Positions 17,340 to 25,532 of a stretch of DNA of 64,000 bases are shown here, in pieces (position 1 is the stretch's first letter; each line of letters begins with the position of its first letter). The translations under genes and the position numbers were made by a program. This stretch comes from an uncultured Eubacteriales bacterium. Lineage in GTDB: Bacteria; Bacillota; Clostridia; Oscillospirales; Acutalibacteraceae. The DNA lies in the NCBI GenBank assembly GCA_934456435.1, contig CAKSHH010000004.1, positions 1 to 64,000 on the forward strand. Reading direction: 5' to 3'. Under the pieces are notes generated by a model. That model did no database searches. It saw only the letters and a list, made by a program, of their open reading frames with translations, and was not told where the DNA came from.

Positions 17340-18686
17340 CTAAAATGTTCTTAATCCCTTGGGATAGTGATTCTTCGCCACGCCGCCGACAGCCTTTGCT
17401 CCGCCGACAGGGCAGCCCTCAACCGTCACGACACACCAACCCTTTTGATATCCGCAGGGTACGGTCTCACCGTGAATGTATTTTTCAGCCTGACCGACAT
17501 CAAGCTCTATTTTTTGCTTGAACAAATCCCCCATTGCGGAAAAGAATTGATGATGAGGTTTTATATAATTTTTCTGCAAGGTTCCGATTGTAACTCCGCA
17601 TGAAAAAGCTCCGTTGGGAACGGGAAAATCCGAATCGAAATAAACAAAATTTTCCTTGTATTTTTTCACGGCATTTTTGTTGTAATTCGTAAGCGTTTCG
17701 TCAAGAAAATCATAGATAAATTTTTGTTCGTTTTTCGCAACGTCGCAAAGTGCCGTCTGCGGTTTTGTTACGATTCCCGTTCCGTCCGTTTTTTTCATCA
17801 GCGCAACGAACTGTCCCTCGCCCTTTGCAATGTGCGGATAAAATCTTCTGCAGCGCGAAATGTTTTCCGCTTTACAGCCGTCAAAACTGATTCCGTCTGC
17901 GGTTGATTCTTTCACCTTTTCATCAACATTTATCAGTTCAAAATTTTCATTTTCTCCGAGAAACCAATCGACATTTTTTTCATTTTCTTCAAGCGAAAAA
18001 GTGCAGGTCGAATACAGCAGAAGTCCACCGGGCTTGACAGTCGTTTTTATTTCTTCCAGAATCTCGCGCTGTCTTTGCGCGCAGCGGATAACATTTTCTT
18101 CGCTCCATTCCGTTTGCGCGTTCTCGTCCTTACGGAACATTCCCTCACCCGAACACGGCGCGTCAACTATAACAAGGTCAAAAACCTCGCCGAAAACCGA
18201 AGCAATTTTTTTCGCGTCGGCGCAGGTGGTTATAACATTTCTGAGACCCATACGCTCAACATTTCCGGTCAAAATTTTGCAACGTGACGGGATGATCTCG
18301 TTCGATACCAGCACCCCGTCCGTGTTGCCGAGAGCCGCCTGAGTTGACTTGCCGCCCGGTGCCGCACAGAGGTCGAGAATATTCCAATCGCTTTGAATAT
18401 CAACGCTCGCAACTGCCGCCATTGCCGACGGCTCCTGAATGTAGATCATTCCTGCGTGATGATAAGGGTGGTTGCCGATACCGTCGCAGGAAAAATAAAA
18501 ACCGTTCTTTTCAAAGCTGATTTTTTCGCCGCCGAAAGGATTGATTTTTTCAAAACTTTCTTCGCTTATTTTGTTAGTATTTACGCGAAAGGAACGCACG
18601 GGATTGTCGGAATACGCCGCCTCAAATTTTTCGTATTCCTCGCCCAAAATTTCTTTCATTCTTTTTGTAAATTCAACAGGTAACAT
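17340..18686 (-). CDS. NOL1/NOP2/Sun-family RNA cytosine-C5 methyltransferase, RsmF-like (448 aa)
   Basis: SAM-dependent m5C methyltransferase acting on rRNA or tRNA. Motifs: LDLCAAPGGKSTQAA (SAM site, about residue 105), DAPCSGEGMFRK and STCTFSLEENE, which contain the two catalytic cysteines. The C-terminus GGAKAVGGVAKNHYPKGLR matches the RsmF-type C-terminal domain, so a 16S rRNA target is likely, but the exact position cannot be read from sequence. It follows rsmE by 12 bp, forming a two-gene rRNA modification unit. Confidence 0.88.
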   Translation of the reverse strand: MLPVEFTKRMKEILGEEYEKFEAAYSDNPVRSFRVNTNKISEESFEKINPFGGEKISFEKNGFYFSCDGIGNHPYHHAGMIYIQEPSAMAAVASVDIQSDWNILDLCAAPGGKSTQAALGNTDGVLVSNEIIPSRCKILTGNVERMGLRNVITTCADAKKIASVFGEVFDLVIVDAPCSGEGMFRKDENAQTEWSEENVIRCAQRQREILEEIKTTVKPGGLLLYSTCTFSLEENEKNVDWFLGENENFELINVDEKVKESTADGISFDGCKAENISRCRRFYPHIAKGEGQFVALMKKTDGTGIVTKPQTALCDVAKNEQKFIYDFLDETLTNYNKNAVKKYKENFVYFDSDFPVPNGAFSCGVTIGTLQKNYIKPHHQFFSAMGDLFKQKIELDVGQAEKYIHGETVPCGYQKGWCVVTVEGCPVGGAKAVGGVAKNHYPKGLRTF

Positions 18687-18698
18687 AAAAATTTTTCC

Positions 18699-19442
18699 TT
18701 ACATATTCGCTTCGATATTAAACATACAAATCGACAGCGCCGCTATCGCCGCCGTCTCCGTGCGAAGTATTCTCTTGCCGAGTGACACAATTTCTCCGCC
18801 GTGTTCCTTTGCTTTTTCAATTTCTTTTTCTTCGTATCCGCCCTCAGGCCCGATAAAAATTCCGGCGCTCATTCCCTGCTTCAGTCCGTCAATTTTTTCA
18901 CGCAGTTTTTTCAGACTGTCGGCGCATTCATAAGGAACAAGAAGCATATCAAGAGTTTCGCCGTATTGCAAAGCTTCGCCGAAAGTCATCACATTTTTCA
19001 CCGTCGGTATAACCGTTCTGCCCGACTGCTTCGCCGCGCTTTCCGCAATTGACTGCCAGCGTGCAAGCTTTGTTTTTTTCTTTTTTTCGTCGAGCTTTAC
19101 GACCGAGCGCGTCATCTCGACGGGGACAATTTCCGCCGCACCGAGCTCGACGGCTTTCTGAATTATCAGTTCCATTTTGTCCGCTTTCGGCAGTCCCTGA
19201 AACAGTACCAGACGAACGGGAAGCTCCGTGTTTTCAAGCTGACCCTTTTCAATGTCGGCAACAACACGGTCGTCGCTGAGCTCACAAATCGAACAGCAGT
19301 AGCTTGCACCGTTGCCGTCGTTCGCAATTATTCTTTCGCCCGCTTTCATTCGCAGAACATTTTTTATGTGGTTGACATCGCCGCCTGTTATAACAACCTG
19401 CGTCTTAGTAATATTTTCCGCCGGTACAAAAAAATGGTACAT
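18699..19442 (-). CDS. rsmE: 16S rRNA (uracil-1498-N3)-methyltransferase
   Basis: A SPOUT-class methyltransferase: N-terminal PUA-like domain (FFVPAENITKTQVVITGGDVNHIKNVLR-type start) and C-terminal trefoil knot with IGPEGGYEEKEIEKA and LGKRILRTETAAIAAL, the RsmE signature. Length 247 aa is typical. It is the first gene of a two-gene unit with the NOL1/NOP2/Sun methyltransferase. Confidence 0.93.
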   Translation of the reverse strand: MYHFFVPAENITKTQVVITGGDVNHIKNVLRMKAGERIIANDGNGASYCCSICELSDDRVVADIEKGQLENTELPVRLVLFQGLPKADKMELIIQKAVELGAAEIVPVEMTRSVVKLDEKKKKTKLARWQSIAESAAKQSGRTVIPTVKNVMTFGEALQYGETLDMLLVPYECADSLKKLREKIDGLKQGMSAGIFIGPEGGYEEKEIEKAKEHGGEIVSLGKRILRTETAAIAALSICMFNIEANM

Positions 19443-19527
19443 AGCACTCGCTCCAATAAAGTTTTCGGTTAATTATATCATTACATTATAATAATTGCAA
19501 ATAATAAAGGAAAATGAAAGAATATTC

Positions 19528-19555
19528 TTGACATTTTTTCTTTATATGCTATAAT
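19528..19555 (+). promoter_or_regulatory. Promoter of tRNA-Leu
   Basis: -35 TTGACA (19528-19533), 16-bp spacer, extended -10 TGCTATAAT (hexamer 19550-19555). The expected start lies about 68 nt before the mature tRNA; see the leader finding. Confidence 0.8.
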
Positions 19556-19629
19556 TACTTATGCGGATCAGGCTATGTGCCCCGCCTCGGTTTGGCTCAC
19601 CGTGTAAAACTTAGAGCTTTTATTTTTTT

Positions 19630-19716
19630 GCGGATATGGCGGAATAGGCAGACGCGCTAGATTCAGGTTCTAGTCGGGGCAACTCGGTGCAGGTTCAACT
19701 CCTGTTATCCGCACCA
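19630..19716 (+). tRNA. tRNA-Leu(CAG)
   Basis: Acceptor stem GCGGATA/TATCCGC, discriminator A and encoded CCA (19714-19716). The anticodon loop TTCAGGT (19662-19668) gives CAG, read by CUG. The long variable arm TCGGGGCAACTCGG marks a class II tRNA, and GGTTCAACTCC gives the T loop. Length 87 nt. It has its own promoter and terminator. Confidence 0.95.
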
Positions 19717-19718
19717 TG

Positions 19719-19749
19719 AACACATTACTTTCGGGTAATGTGTTTTTTT
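19719..19749 (+). terminator. Terminator of tRNA-Leu
   Basis: AACACATTAC (19719-19728) pairs perfectly with GTAATGTGTT (19735-19744), followed by TTTTTA. A second imperfect hairpin (GGACG...CGTCC, 19763-19798) with T6 follows before the convergent XRE gene. Confidence 0.85.
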
Positions 19750-19802
19750 ATTATAATTTTTAGGACGTCGAGCGGTACAAGCGTATCGTTCGGCGTCCTT
19801 TT

Positions 19803-20114
19803 TTATTTTTCATCATTCATTGCTTTTATAATTTGAAGCACCGCTGATTTCTGATTCGCTTTAAGATTAACCCAGCAGTCAAAAAGCTCTTTTAAATCCG
19901 GAGTAAGTTCTACAAGCTCATCCTCTGCAAAAAATTGTGACATTGTTATCCCAAAGCCTTTGCAAACGGTTTCAAGTGTTGCAACAGACGGCAAGGTGTT
20001 TCTCCTGAAAATATTGCCGATAGTTGATTGAGCAAGTCCGCATTCTTTTGAAAGCTTATATTCCGTCCAACTGCGTTCACACAATAACTGTTGAAGCCGC
20101 GCCTGAGTATCCAT
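19803..20114 (-). CDS. XRE-family HTH regulator (103 aa)
   Basis: The first 65 residues form a Cro/CI HTH (WTEYKLSKECGLAQSTIGNIFRRN recognition region, then LPSVATLETVCKGFGITMSQFF). The C-terminal ~35 residues are a helix (LFDCWVNLKANQKSAVLQIIKAM), as is common in Clostridia one-domain regulators where it supports dimerisation. No linked operator was identified. It is divergent from the P-loop kinase-like gene at 20312, across a 197-bp gap with an AT-rich middle. Confidence 0.82.
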   Translation of the reverse strand: MDTQARLQQLLCERSWTEYKLSKECGLAQSTIGNIFRRNTLPSVATLETVCKGFGITMSQFFAEDELVELTPDLKELFDCWVNLKANQKSAVLQIIKAMNDEK

Positions 20115-20255
20115 AACATCACAACCCTTAAATATATTTTTATATACTTTTTAGCTGCATCACAGGGCAACAGCAAAAAAACAATTTTTCAAATATATAT
20201 TTTTTCTTTCATTCAGAATATCGCACTCCTGTCTCGAAATCAATCCCTTTTGGAA

Positions 20256-20284
20256 TTGTATTTGATTTAATGATGTGATATAAT
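20256..20284 (+). promoter_or_regulatory. Promoter of kinase-like gene
   Basis: -35 TTGTAT (20256-20261), 17-bp spacer, -10 TATAAT (20279-20284); GGGGAG ribosome-binding site before the ATG at 20312. Confidence 0.7.
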
Positions 20285-20311
20285 CAATGCAAAACAGACG
20301 GGGAGAAAAAT

Positions 20312-20794
20312 ATGAAAGCTGTAATCATCGGGTGTCCAGGAAGCGGAAAAAGCACGTTCGCACTAAAGCTCAGCCAAAAAACAAAAACGCCTTTATTTTA
20401 CCTTGATTCAATCAACTGGAACTGTGATAAAACGACAGTTTCAAGAGATGTTTTCGACAGACGCCTTTCCGAGATTCTCCGGCTTGACGAATGGATAATC
20501 GACGGCAATTACGAGCGGACAATGAAGCGGCGCTTGCAAGCATGTAATACGGTTTTTCTTTTCGATGTCCCGACTGAAATCTGCCTTGACGGAGCAAAGG
20601 AAAGAATCGGTAAAAAGTGTGAGGATATGCCATGGATCGCAACAGAAATTGACGACGGATTTTTAGATTTTATCAAGAATTTTTCGTCGGAAAATTTGCC
20701 GAAAATCTATTCAATTCTTGCGAGCTTTCCCGACAAAAAAATAATTGTTTTCAAGTCAAGAAAAGACGCAGACAATTTCATTTCACGGCTATAA
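20312..20794 (+). CDS. P-loop kinase-like protein, FlaR/adenylate-kinase type (160 aa)
   Basis: Walker A IIGCPGSGKST at residues 5-15, then FYLDSINWN and DEWIIDGNYERTM, the pattern of the small AAA_17/FlaR 'DNA topology modulation' proteins, which resemble nucleoside or shikimate kinases. The lid and base-binding parts are short. The natural substrate of this group is not established; an ATP-dependent small-molecule kinase is the likely activity. It is a single-gene unit between two XRE regulators, with its own promoter and a shared terminator. Confidence 0.75.
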   Translation: MKAVIIGCPGSGKSTFALKLSQKTKTPLFYLDSINWNCDKTTVSRDVFDRRLSEILRLDEWIIDGNYERTMKRRLQACNTVFLFDVPTEICLDGAKERIGKKCEDMPWIATEIDDGFLDFIKNFSSENLPKIYSILASFPDKKIIVFKSRKDADNFISRL

Positions 20795-20796
20795 AA

Positions 20797-20825
20797 AATC
20801 GACGCAAAAGCTTGCGCCGATTTTA
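20797..20825. terminator. Bidirectional terminator
   Basis: AAATCGACGCAA and TTGCGCCGATTTT pair (20796-20824) around AAGC with one mismatch. It stands between two convergent genes and has T-rich tracts on both strands. Confidence 0.75.
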
Positions 20826-21155
20826 TTCTTTAAACAGGTTATTGCACTCGTCGATTATGCTTTCAATAATTCTTACCTGCGAAGAAGATAAATTCTTCAT
20901 CTTTTCCGAAATAATCGAAATATCCTTATCAATTATTTCACCGGTCAGCAGATAGTCCGTGCTGACACCGAGAGCCGATGCAATTTTCATCAGATTTTCC
21001 GGTCTCATCGCCCTTTTTCCCGACTCCGCATACGATACAAATTGCGTCGTCACATCAGCCATTTCCGCCAATGCTTCCTGTGTCAATCCCAACCTTTTTC
21101 TTCTGTCCGTAATTCTCTGACCGACTTCTTTTAAAAATTCTTCATAGTCTAACAT
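20823..21155 (-). CDS. XRE-family HTH regulator (110 aa)
   Basis: HTH at residues about 10-65 (ITDRRKRLGLTQEALAEMADVTTQFVSYAESGKRAM), followed by LMKIASALGVSTDYLLTGE and a C-terminal helix. It closely resembles phage-repressor-like single-domain regulators. It faces away from the SLOG gene; the gap of 112 bp contains a TCAACAAT...ATTGTTGA inverted repeat (21185-21192 and 21214-21221), the second arm overlapping the SLOG -35. It may control that gene (inference). Confidence 0.83.
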   Translation of the reverse strand: MLDYEEFLKEVGQRITDRRKRLGLTQEALAEMADVTTQFVSYAESGKRAMRPENLMKIASALGVSTDYLLTGEIIDKDISIISEKMKNLSSSQVRIIESIIDECNNLFKE

Positions 21156-21184
21156 TGGCTCACCTCTATTTCTGTTAAATTATA

Positions 21185-21221
21185 TCAACAATTAGTTAAA
21201 AAATTAATCGCATATTGTTGA
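21185..21221. promoter_or_regulatory. Candidate operator upstream of SLOG gene
   Basis: Perfect 8-bp arms TCAACAAT (21185-21192) and ATTGTTGA (21214-21221) are separated by 21 bp, about two helical turns. The right arm overlaps the -35 of the SLOG promoter. Confidence 0.5.
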
Positions 21222-21247
21222 CTTTTTTAAACAGTTGGCGATATAAT
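21218..21247 (+). promoter_or_regulatory. Promoter of SLOG gene
   Basis: -35 TTGACT (21218-21223), 18-bp spacer, -10 TATAAT (21242-21247), then GAGGTG before the ATG at 21268. Confidence 0.7.
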
Positions 21248-21267
21248 TATTTTGAGGTGTTGTATAA

Positions 21268-21747
21268 ATGAAAAAAACTGTATGTTTTACAGGTCATAGA
21301 AACATTCCAACGCAAAGGTATGATGTTATATCAAAAATACTTGAAGAAGTTATCGTTTTGCTTATACAAAACGGGTATTATTTTTTTGGAGTAGGTGGAG
21401 CCTTAGGCTTTGATATTATTTCAGCCCTAACTATTATAAAACTAAAAAAAGATTATAGTTTTATTAAATTGATTCTCGTTTTACCTTGCAGAAATCATTT
21501 TAAATATTGGAGCATTGAAGAAAAGAAAACATTTTTTGAAATAAAAAACCAAGCGGATAAAATTGTATATATAACAGATGAATACTCAAATGGGTGTACT
21601 TTAAAACGAAATCGTCATTTAGTTGATAATAGCAAAATTTGCATTTGTTATCTTGAAAGAAATTTTGGCGGAACTTCCTATACGGTAAATTATGCAAAAA
21701 AGAAAGGACTGTTTGTAATAAACATTTTTGATTTAGTTAAACCATAA
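21268..21747 (+). CDS. SLOG-family protein, DUF1273/YpsA-like (159 aa)
   Basis: A Rossmann-like SLOG fold that in this superfamily binds nucleotides or related ligands. Diagnostic parts are the start CFTGHRNIP, GGALGFDIISAL near residue 50, and the C-terminal KRNRHLVDNSKICICYL...GGTSYTVNYAKKKG. Members of this group are widespread in Firmicutes; YpsA affects cell division in Bacillus, and other SLOG proteins sit in nucleotide-signalling or defence contexts. The coding sequence is visibly more AT-rich than the neighbours, with many AAA/ATT/TTT codons, suggesting acquisition by transfer. Ligand and role here are unknown. Confidence 0.82.
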   Translation: MKKTVCFTGHRNIPTQRYDVISKILEEVIVLLIQNGYYFFGVGGALGFDIISALTIIKLKKDYSFIKLILVLPCRNHFKYWSIEEKKTFFEIKNQADKIVYITDEYSNGCTLKRNRHLVDNSKICICYLERNFGGTSYTVNYAKKKGLFVINIFDLVKP

Positions 21748-21774
21748 CCGACGATAAAAGCCGACGGCTATGGC

Positions 21775-22257
21775 TTATTTTTCAAATGAATTTGTCATCC
21801 ATTTAATTTTTAAAAACATTCTTTTAATCTTGCTCTTTGCTTCTCTGTATTCTTTTAATCTATTAACCGTTTTTTCAAACTCATCATAATGTCCGCCGGG
21901 AACTGTATTTTTTTTTCTTTTTTCTTCTATAACTGGTTTAAGTTTTTCAAATTCGCGAATAAAATATGCCCCTCCAAGACAATTAAGAATTTGCAATGAA
22001 TAAACCCCGGTATTAACTCCGACAGAGAATCTCTCAAGTTTTGCAAGGTATGTGGTAAATTTTTTCCAGTCTTCACTACCATGACTTATTTTTGGCATAG
22101 GATATGGATAAGTAGTAAGATCAGAAAAAACATCATCCTGCAACTCGTTATATGCTATAAGAGTTGATTCTTTTTTCTGTCTTGACGAATCTCGTACAAA
22201 CTGAAAAACAGACAGAATAAAAGCGGATATGGATATAATCAAAGCACATAAATCCAT
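21775..22257 (-). CDS. Membrane-anchored protein of unknown function (160 aa)
   Basis: Start set at ATG 22257 (GGAGG 7 nt upstream) rather than an in-frame start at 22290 inside the aldolase terminator. One N-terminal transmembrane helix (DLCALIISISAFILSVFQFV) is followed by ~135 mostly charged residues in the cytoplasm, with a Lys/Arg-rich end. The arrangement resembles DUF4760-type proteins, but the family is not certain. It is convergent with the SLOG gene (27 bp between stops) and AT-rich like it. Not recognised further. Confidence 0.6.
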   Translation of the reverse strand: MDLCALIISISAFILSVFQFVRDSSRQKKESTLIAYNELQDDVFSDLTTYPYPMPKISHGSEDWKKFTTYLAKLERFSVGVNTGVYSLQILNCLGGAYFIREFEKLKPVIEEKRKKNTVPGGHYDEFEKTVNRLKEYREAKSKIKRMFLKIKWMTNSFEK

Positions 22258-22280
22258 AATAAGCCTCCTTAATTTCAAAA

Positions 22281-22311
22281 AAATCGACACGACTTTGAGC
22301 CGTGTCGATTT
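22281..22311 (-). terminator. Terminator of fba
   Basis: AAATCGACACG (22281-22291) pairs with CGTGTCGATTT (22301-22311) around a 9-nt loop. On the minus strand the stem is followed by TTTTTTT. Confidence 0.85.
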
Positions 22312-22326
22312 AATTTTATTCTTTGA

Positions 22327-23262
22327 TTATGCTTTGCCTGCACAGCCGAGAACTGTGTTGATCTTGTGCTCAACCATTCCTTCGATTGCGTCACGGGCGG
22401 GCTTGAGATACTGACGAGGATCGAAATCGCTCGGATGCTCAACAAAGTGCTTTCTGATAGCTGCTGTCATTGCAAGACGGAGGTCTGAGTCGATGTTGAT
22501 CTTGCAGACTGCCATTGTTGCTGCCTGACGGAGCATATCCTCAGGAATACCGATTGCGTCCGGCATGCTTCCGCCGTACTTGTTGATCTCCTCAACAAAC
22601 TCAGGAATAACAGAAGATGCACCGTGGAGAACGATCGGGAAACCGGGAAGTCTCTTTGAAACCTCTTCAAGAATGTCGAAACGAAGCTGCGGCTTCTGGC
22701 CGGGCTTGAACTTGTATGCGCCGTGGCTTGTGCCGATAGCGATAGCAAGTGAATCAACGCCTGTGCGCTTTACGAAATCCTCAACCTGATCGGGATTTGT
22801 GTAAGATGCGTCCTCAGCATTAACGCTGACTTCATCCTCAACACCTGCAAGCTGTCCGAGCTCACCCTCAACGACAACGCCGTGAGCGTGTGCATAGTCA
22901 ACAACCTTCTTTGTGAGAGCGACATTCTCTTCGTAAGGAAGTGAAGAACCGTCGATCATAACGGAGGTGAAACCGCCGTCGATGCAAGCCTTACAGGTCT
23001 CGAAATCCGGGCCGTGGTCAAGGTGAAGTGCGATCGGAAGACCGGACTCCTCAACAGCTGCCTCAACAAGCTTTACGAGATAAAGGTGGTTCGCATAAGC
23101 GCGGGCACCCTTGGAAACCTGGAGGATAAGGGGAGCGTTGAGCTTCTTTCCTGCTGCAACGATGCCCTGGATTATTTCCATGTTGTTTACGTTGAACGCT
23201 CCGATGGCGTAGCCGCCCTCATAAGCGTCTTTGAACATTTTTGTGGTTGTTACAAGTGGCAT
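22327..23262 (-). CDS. fba: Class II fructose-bisphosphate aldolase
   Basis: Zinc-dependent cleavage of fructose-1,6-bisphosphate to dihydroxyacetone phosphate and glyceraldehyde-3-phosphate in glycolysis. Seen are the HLDHG segment with the catalytic Asp and a zinc His, VEGELGQLAG, AIGTSHGAYKF (zinc His), VLHGASSV (zinc His and phosphate loop) and KINIDSDLR (substrate phosphate). Start at 23262 (MPLVTTTKMF) is chosen because AAAGGAG lies 8 nt upstream; length 311 aa is typical. Monocistronic with strong promoter and terminator. Confidence 0.95.
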   Translation of the reverse strand: MPLVTTTKMFKDAYEGGYAIGAFNVNNMEIIQGIVAAGKKLNAPLILQVSKGARAYANHLYLVKLVEAAVEESGLPIALHLDHGPDFETCKACIDGGFTSVMIDGSSLPYEENVALTKKVVDYAHAHGVVVEGELGQLAGVEDEVSVNAEDASYTNPDQVEDFVKRTGVDSLAIAIGTSHGAYKFKPGQKPQLRFDILEEVSKRLPGFPIVLHGASSVIPEFVEEINKYGGSMPDAIGIPEDMLRQAATMAVCKINIDSDLRLAMTAAIRKHFVEHPSDFDPRQYLKPARDAIEGMVEHKINTVLGCAGKA

Positions 23263-23293
23263 AAAAAACACTCCTTTGTTTTATTACAGGATA

Positions 23294-23321
23294 ATTATAT
23301 CATTTTTATCCTTTTTGTCAA
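23294..23321 (-). promoter_or_regulatory. Promoter of fba
   Basis: On the minus strand: -35 TTGACA (plus 23316-23321), 16-bp spacer, extended -10 TGATATAAT (hexamer plus 23294-23299). Close to consensus, fitting a highly expressed glycolytic gene. Confidence 0.85.
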
Positions 23322-23337
23322 TGTGAAATTGATATAA

Positions 23338-23383
23338 AATTAACGCACCTCAAAAGGTTTTAAACTCTGTTAAAACGGCGTTA
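23338..23383 (-). terminator. Terminator of the parAB-serS unit
   Basis: Minus strand: TTAACGC...GCGTTAA enclosing GTTTTAA...TTTAAAAC, followed by TTTTAT, directly after the serS stop. Confidence 0.75.
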
Positions 23384-23384
23384 A

Positions 23385-24653
23385 TTATTTGATAATATCC
23401 GTGCCCATGTACGGTACAAGAACTTCGGGAACAGTAACAGTTCCGTCCTCATTCTGATAGTTTTCGAGGATCGCGGCGGTTGTTCTTCCGATAGCTACAC
23501 CCGAACCGTTGAGCGTGTGGACAAGCTGTGCCTTGCTCTTCGGATCTTTCTTGAATCTGATTGCCGCGCGGCGAGCCTGGAAGTCCTCAAAGTTGGAGCA
23601 AGAGGAAATCTCAACATATCTGTTGTAGGACGGCATCCAAACCTCGATGTCATAGGTCTTTGCCGAGGAGAAGCCGATATCGCCCGTTGAAAGGCAGACA
23701 ACACGGTAGGGCAGACCGAGAAGCTGAAGCACTCTTTCCGCGTCGTTTGTGAGCGACTCAAGCTCATCGTAAGAGGTCTCCGGGTCAACAAATTTAACAA
23801 GCTCAACCTTGTTGAACTGGTGCTGACGAATAAGTCCTCTTGTGTCGCGTCCTGCCGAACCTGCCTCGGCACGGAAGCAAGCTGAATAAGCACAATACTT
23901 GATGGGAAGCTTGCTGCCGTCAAGAATTTCATCTCTGTGCATATTGGTTACGGGAACCTCTGCGGTCGGAATGAGGAAAAGGTCGTCCGTAGTCTTAAAC
24001 GCGTCGTCCTCAAACTTGGGAAGCTGACCTGTGCCCGTCATCGAGGCTCTGTTTACAAGGAACGGCGGAAGCACCTCGGTGTAGCCGTGCTCCGTGTGAG
24101 TGTTGAGGAAGAAGCTGATAATCGCTCTTTCAAGTCTCGCGCCGAGACCCTTATAAAAATGGAAACGTGCGCCCGTTACCTTTGCGGCAGTTTCCGGATC
24201 GAGTATTCCGAGATCAGCGCCGATATCCCAATGAGCCTTATAATCAAAGTCAAACTTTCTCGGCTCGCCCCAGCGGCGGATTTCAACATTTTCGCTGTCG
24301 TCCTTGCCGATCGGCACGCTCTTGTTCGGAATGTTCGGAAATTCATAAATGAGAGTCTTCTGCTTGGCGTCGAGCTCGGCGATTTTAGCGTCGTCAGCCT
24401 TTATTTTTGCCTTTATCTCATTCATTCTTGCCATAATTTCGGAGATGTCGCCGCCCTCTTTTTTAATCTGAGGGATTTTTTTGCTTGCGGCATTCTGCTC
24501 CTGCTTGAGCGCGTCCGTTGCTTTCATCAGCTCGCGGCGCTGTGCGTCAATTTCAAGGATTTCGTCAACGGTTGCGTCCATATCCTTGTTTCTTGTTTTC
24601 ATTGCCGATTTTACCATTTCGGGATTTTCACGAATAAGTTTGATATCTAACAT
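23385..24653 (-). CDS. serS: Seryl-tRNA synthetase
   Basis: Charges tRNA-Ser with serine. An N-terminal coiled-coil arm for tRNA binding (about residues 30-105, Lys/Glu/Ala-rich heptads) precedes the class II catalytic core: motif 2 [21 protein letters not shown] and motif 3 [18 protein letters not shown]. The ATG at 24653 is preferred over a GTG 9 nt upstream because GGAG is spaced 8 nt from it. It follows parB by 18 bp and no T-box leader is present, so it is co-transcribed with parAB. Length 422 aa. Confidence 0.96.
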   Translation of the reverse strand: MLDIKLIRENPEMVKSAMKTRNKDMDATVDEILEIDAQRRELMKATDALKQEQNAASKKIPQIKKEGGDISEIMARMNEIKAKIKADDAKIAELDAKQKTLIYEFPNIPNKSVPIGKDDSENVEIRRWGEPRKFDFDYKAHWDIGADLGILDPETAAKVTGARFHFYKGLGARLERAIISFFLNTHTEHGYTEVLPPFLVNRASMTGTGQLPKFEDDAFKTTDDLFLIPTAEVPVTNMHRDEILDGSKLPIKYCAYSACFRAEAGSAGRDTRGLIRQHQFNKVELVKFVDPETSYDELESLTNDAERVLQLLGLPYRVVCLSTGDIGFSSAKTYDIEVWMPSYNRYVEISSCSNFEDFQARRAAIRFKKDPKSKAQLVHTLNGSGVAIGRTTAAILENYQNEDGTVTVPEVLVPYMGTDIIK

Positions 24654-24671
24654 TTTTACCACTCCAATATA

Positions 24672-25532
24672 TTATTTACCGTAATTCTCAAGTTTCATCG
24701 CAAGACTTTCAAGATCGTCCTTGTCAAAAAATTCAATTTCAAGAACGCCTGCGTCCTGCTTGGACTCTTTTATTTTAACCTTTCTGCCAAGGTTATCAAT
24801 AAGAGCAAGCTCCACTTCGCTGAAAAACTTGTCTCTTTTTTGCTGTTTGGGAATTTTTGGTGCTTTCTTTGATTTTTTGACCAAACTCTCAACCTCACGA
24901 ACCGAAAGATCTTCTTTCACAATTCTTTTCGCGGTCTGAATTATAAGTTCGTCATTGTCAAAGCCGAGAAGCGCACGCGCGTGACCGGGGGAGAGGAGAT
25001 TGTTCTTCACCATTTCACGAACCTCGTCGGGGAGCTTGAGCAATCTCAACGCATTTGCAACGGCAGGACGTGACTTTCCGACCTTTTCCGCCGCCTGTTC
25101 CTGAGTTATTTTAAGCTCGTCCATCATATAGCGATAACCGAGCGCTTCTTCAAGCGGATTGAGGTCCTCGCGCTGGAGGTTTTCAATCATCGCAATTTCA
25201 ATAACTTCCTCGTCGGTGAGCTCCTTTATAACAACGGGAACCTCCGTCAACCCCGCTATTCTTGCCGCGCGCCAGCGTCTTTCTCCGGCAACAAGCTGGT
25301 ATCCGCCGTTCGTCAGCGGCCGTACAACAAGAGGCTGAAGCACACCGTGCTGTTCAATGCTTTCGGCAAGCTCCGACAAAGCTTTTTCATCAAAGTCCTT
25401 TCGCGGCTGGTCATGATTGGGTTCAATCTCCATTATGCGAAGCTTGTTTACAGACGAGTTTATTTCTTCAACGGAATTATCGGCAAAAAGTGAATCCAAC
25501 CCTCTGCCGAGTCCTCCTTTTTTTGCTACCAT
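24672..25532 (-). CDS. parB: Chromosome-partitioning protein ParB (Spo0J)
   Basis: CTP-dependent DNA clamp that loads at parS and spreads, organising the origin for segregation. N-terminal tail KKGGLGRGLDSLF is the ParA-stimulating peptide. The ParB/Srx CTP-binding motifs ELAESIEQHGVLQPLVVRP and GERRWRAA follow, with box III ENLQREDLNPLEEA, then an HTH (ITQEQAAEKVGKSRPAVANALRLLKLP) and a C-terminal dimerisation part. Its ATG overlaps the parA stop (TGATGG). Two perfect parS sites occur nearby. 286 aa. Confidence 0.96.
   Translation of the reverse strand: MVAKKGGLGRGLDSLFADNSVEEINSSVNKLRIMEIEPNHDQPRKDFDEKALSELAESIEQHGVLQPLVVRPLTNGGYQLVAGERRWRAARIAGLTEVPVVIKELTDEEVIEIAMIENLQREDLNPLEEALGYRYMMDELKITQEQAAEKVGKSRPAVANALRLLKLPDEVREMVKNNLLSPGHARALLGFDNDELIIQTAKRIVKEDLSVREVESLVKKSKKAPKIPKQQKRDKFFSEVELALIDNLGRKVKIKESKQDAGVLEIEFFDKDDLESLAMKLENYGK

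Noticed and set aside
24653..24672. T-box leader ahead of serS
   Set aside because: serS follows parB by 18 bp and no AGGGTGGNACCGCG element is present.
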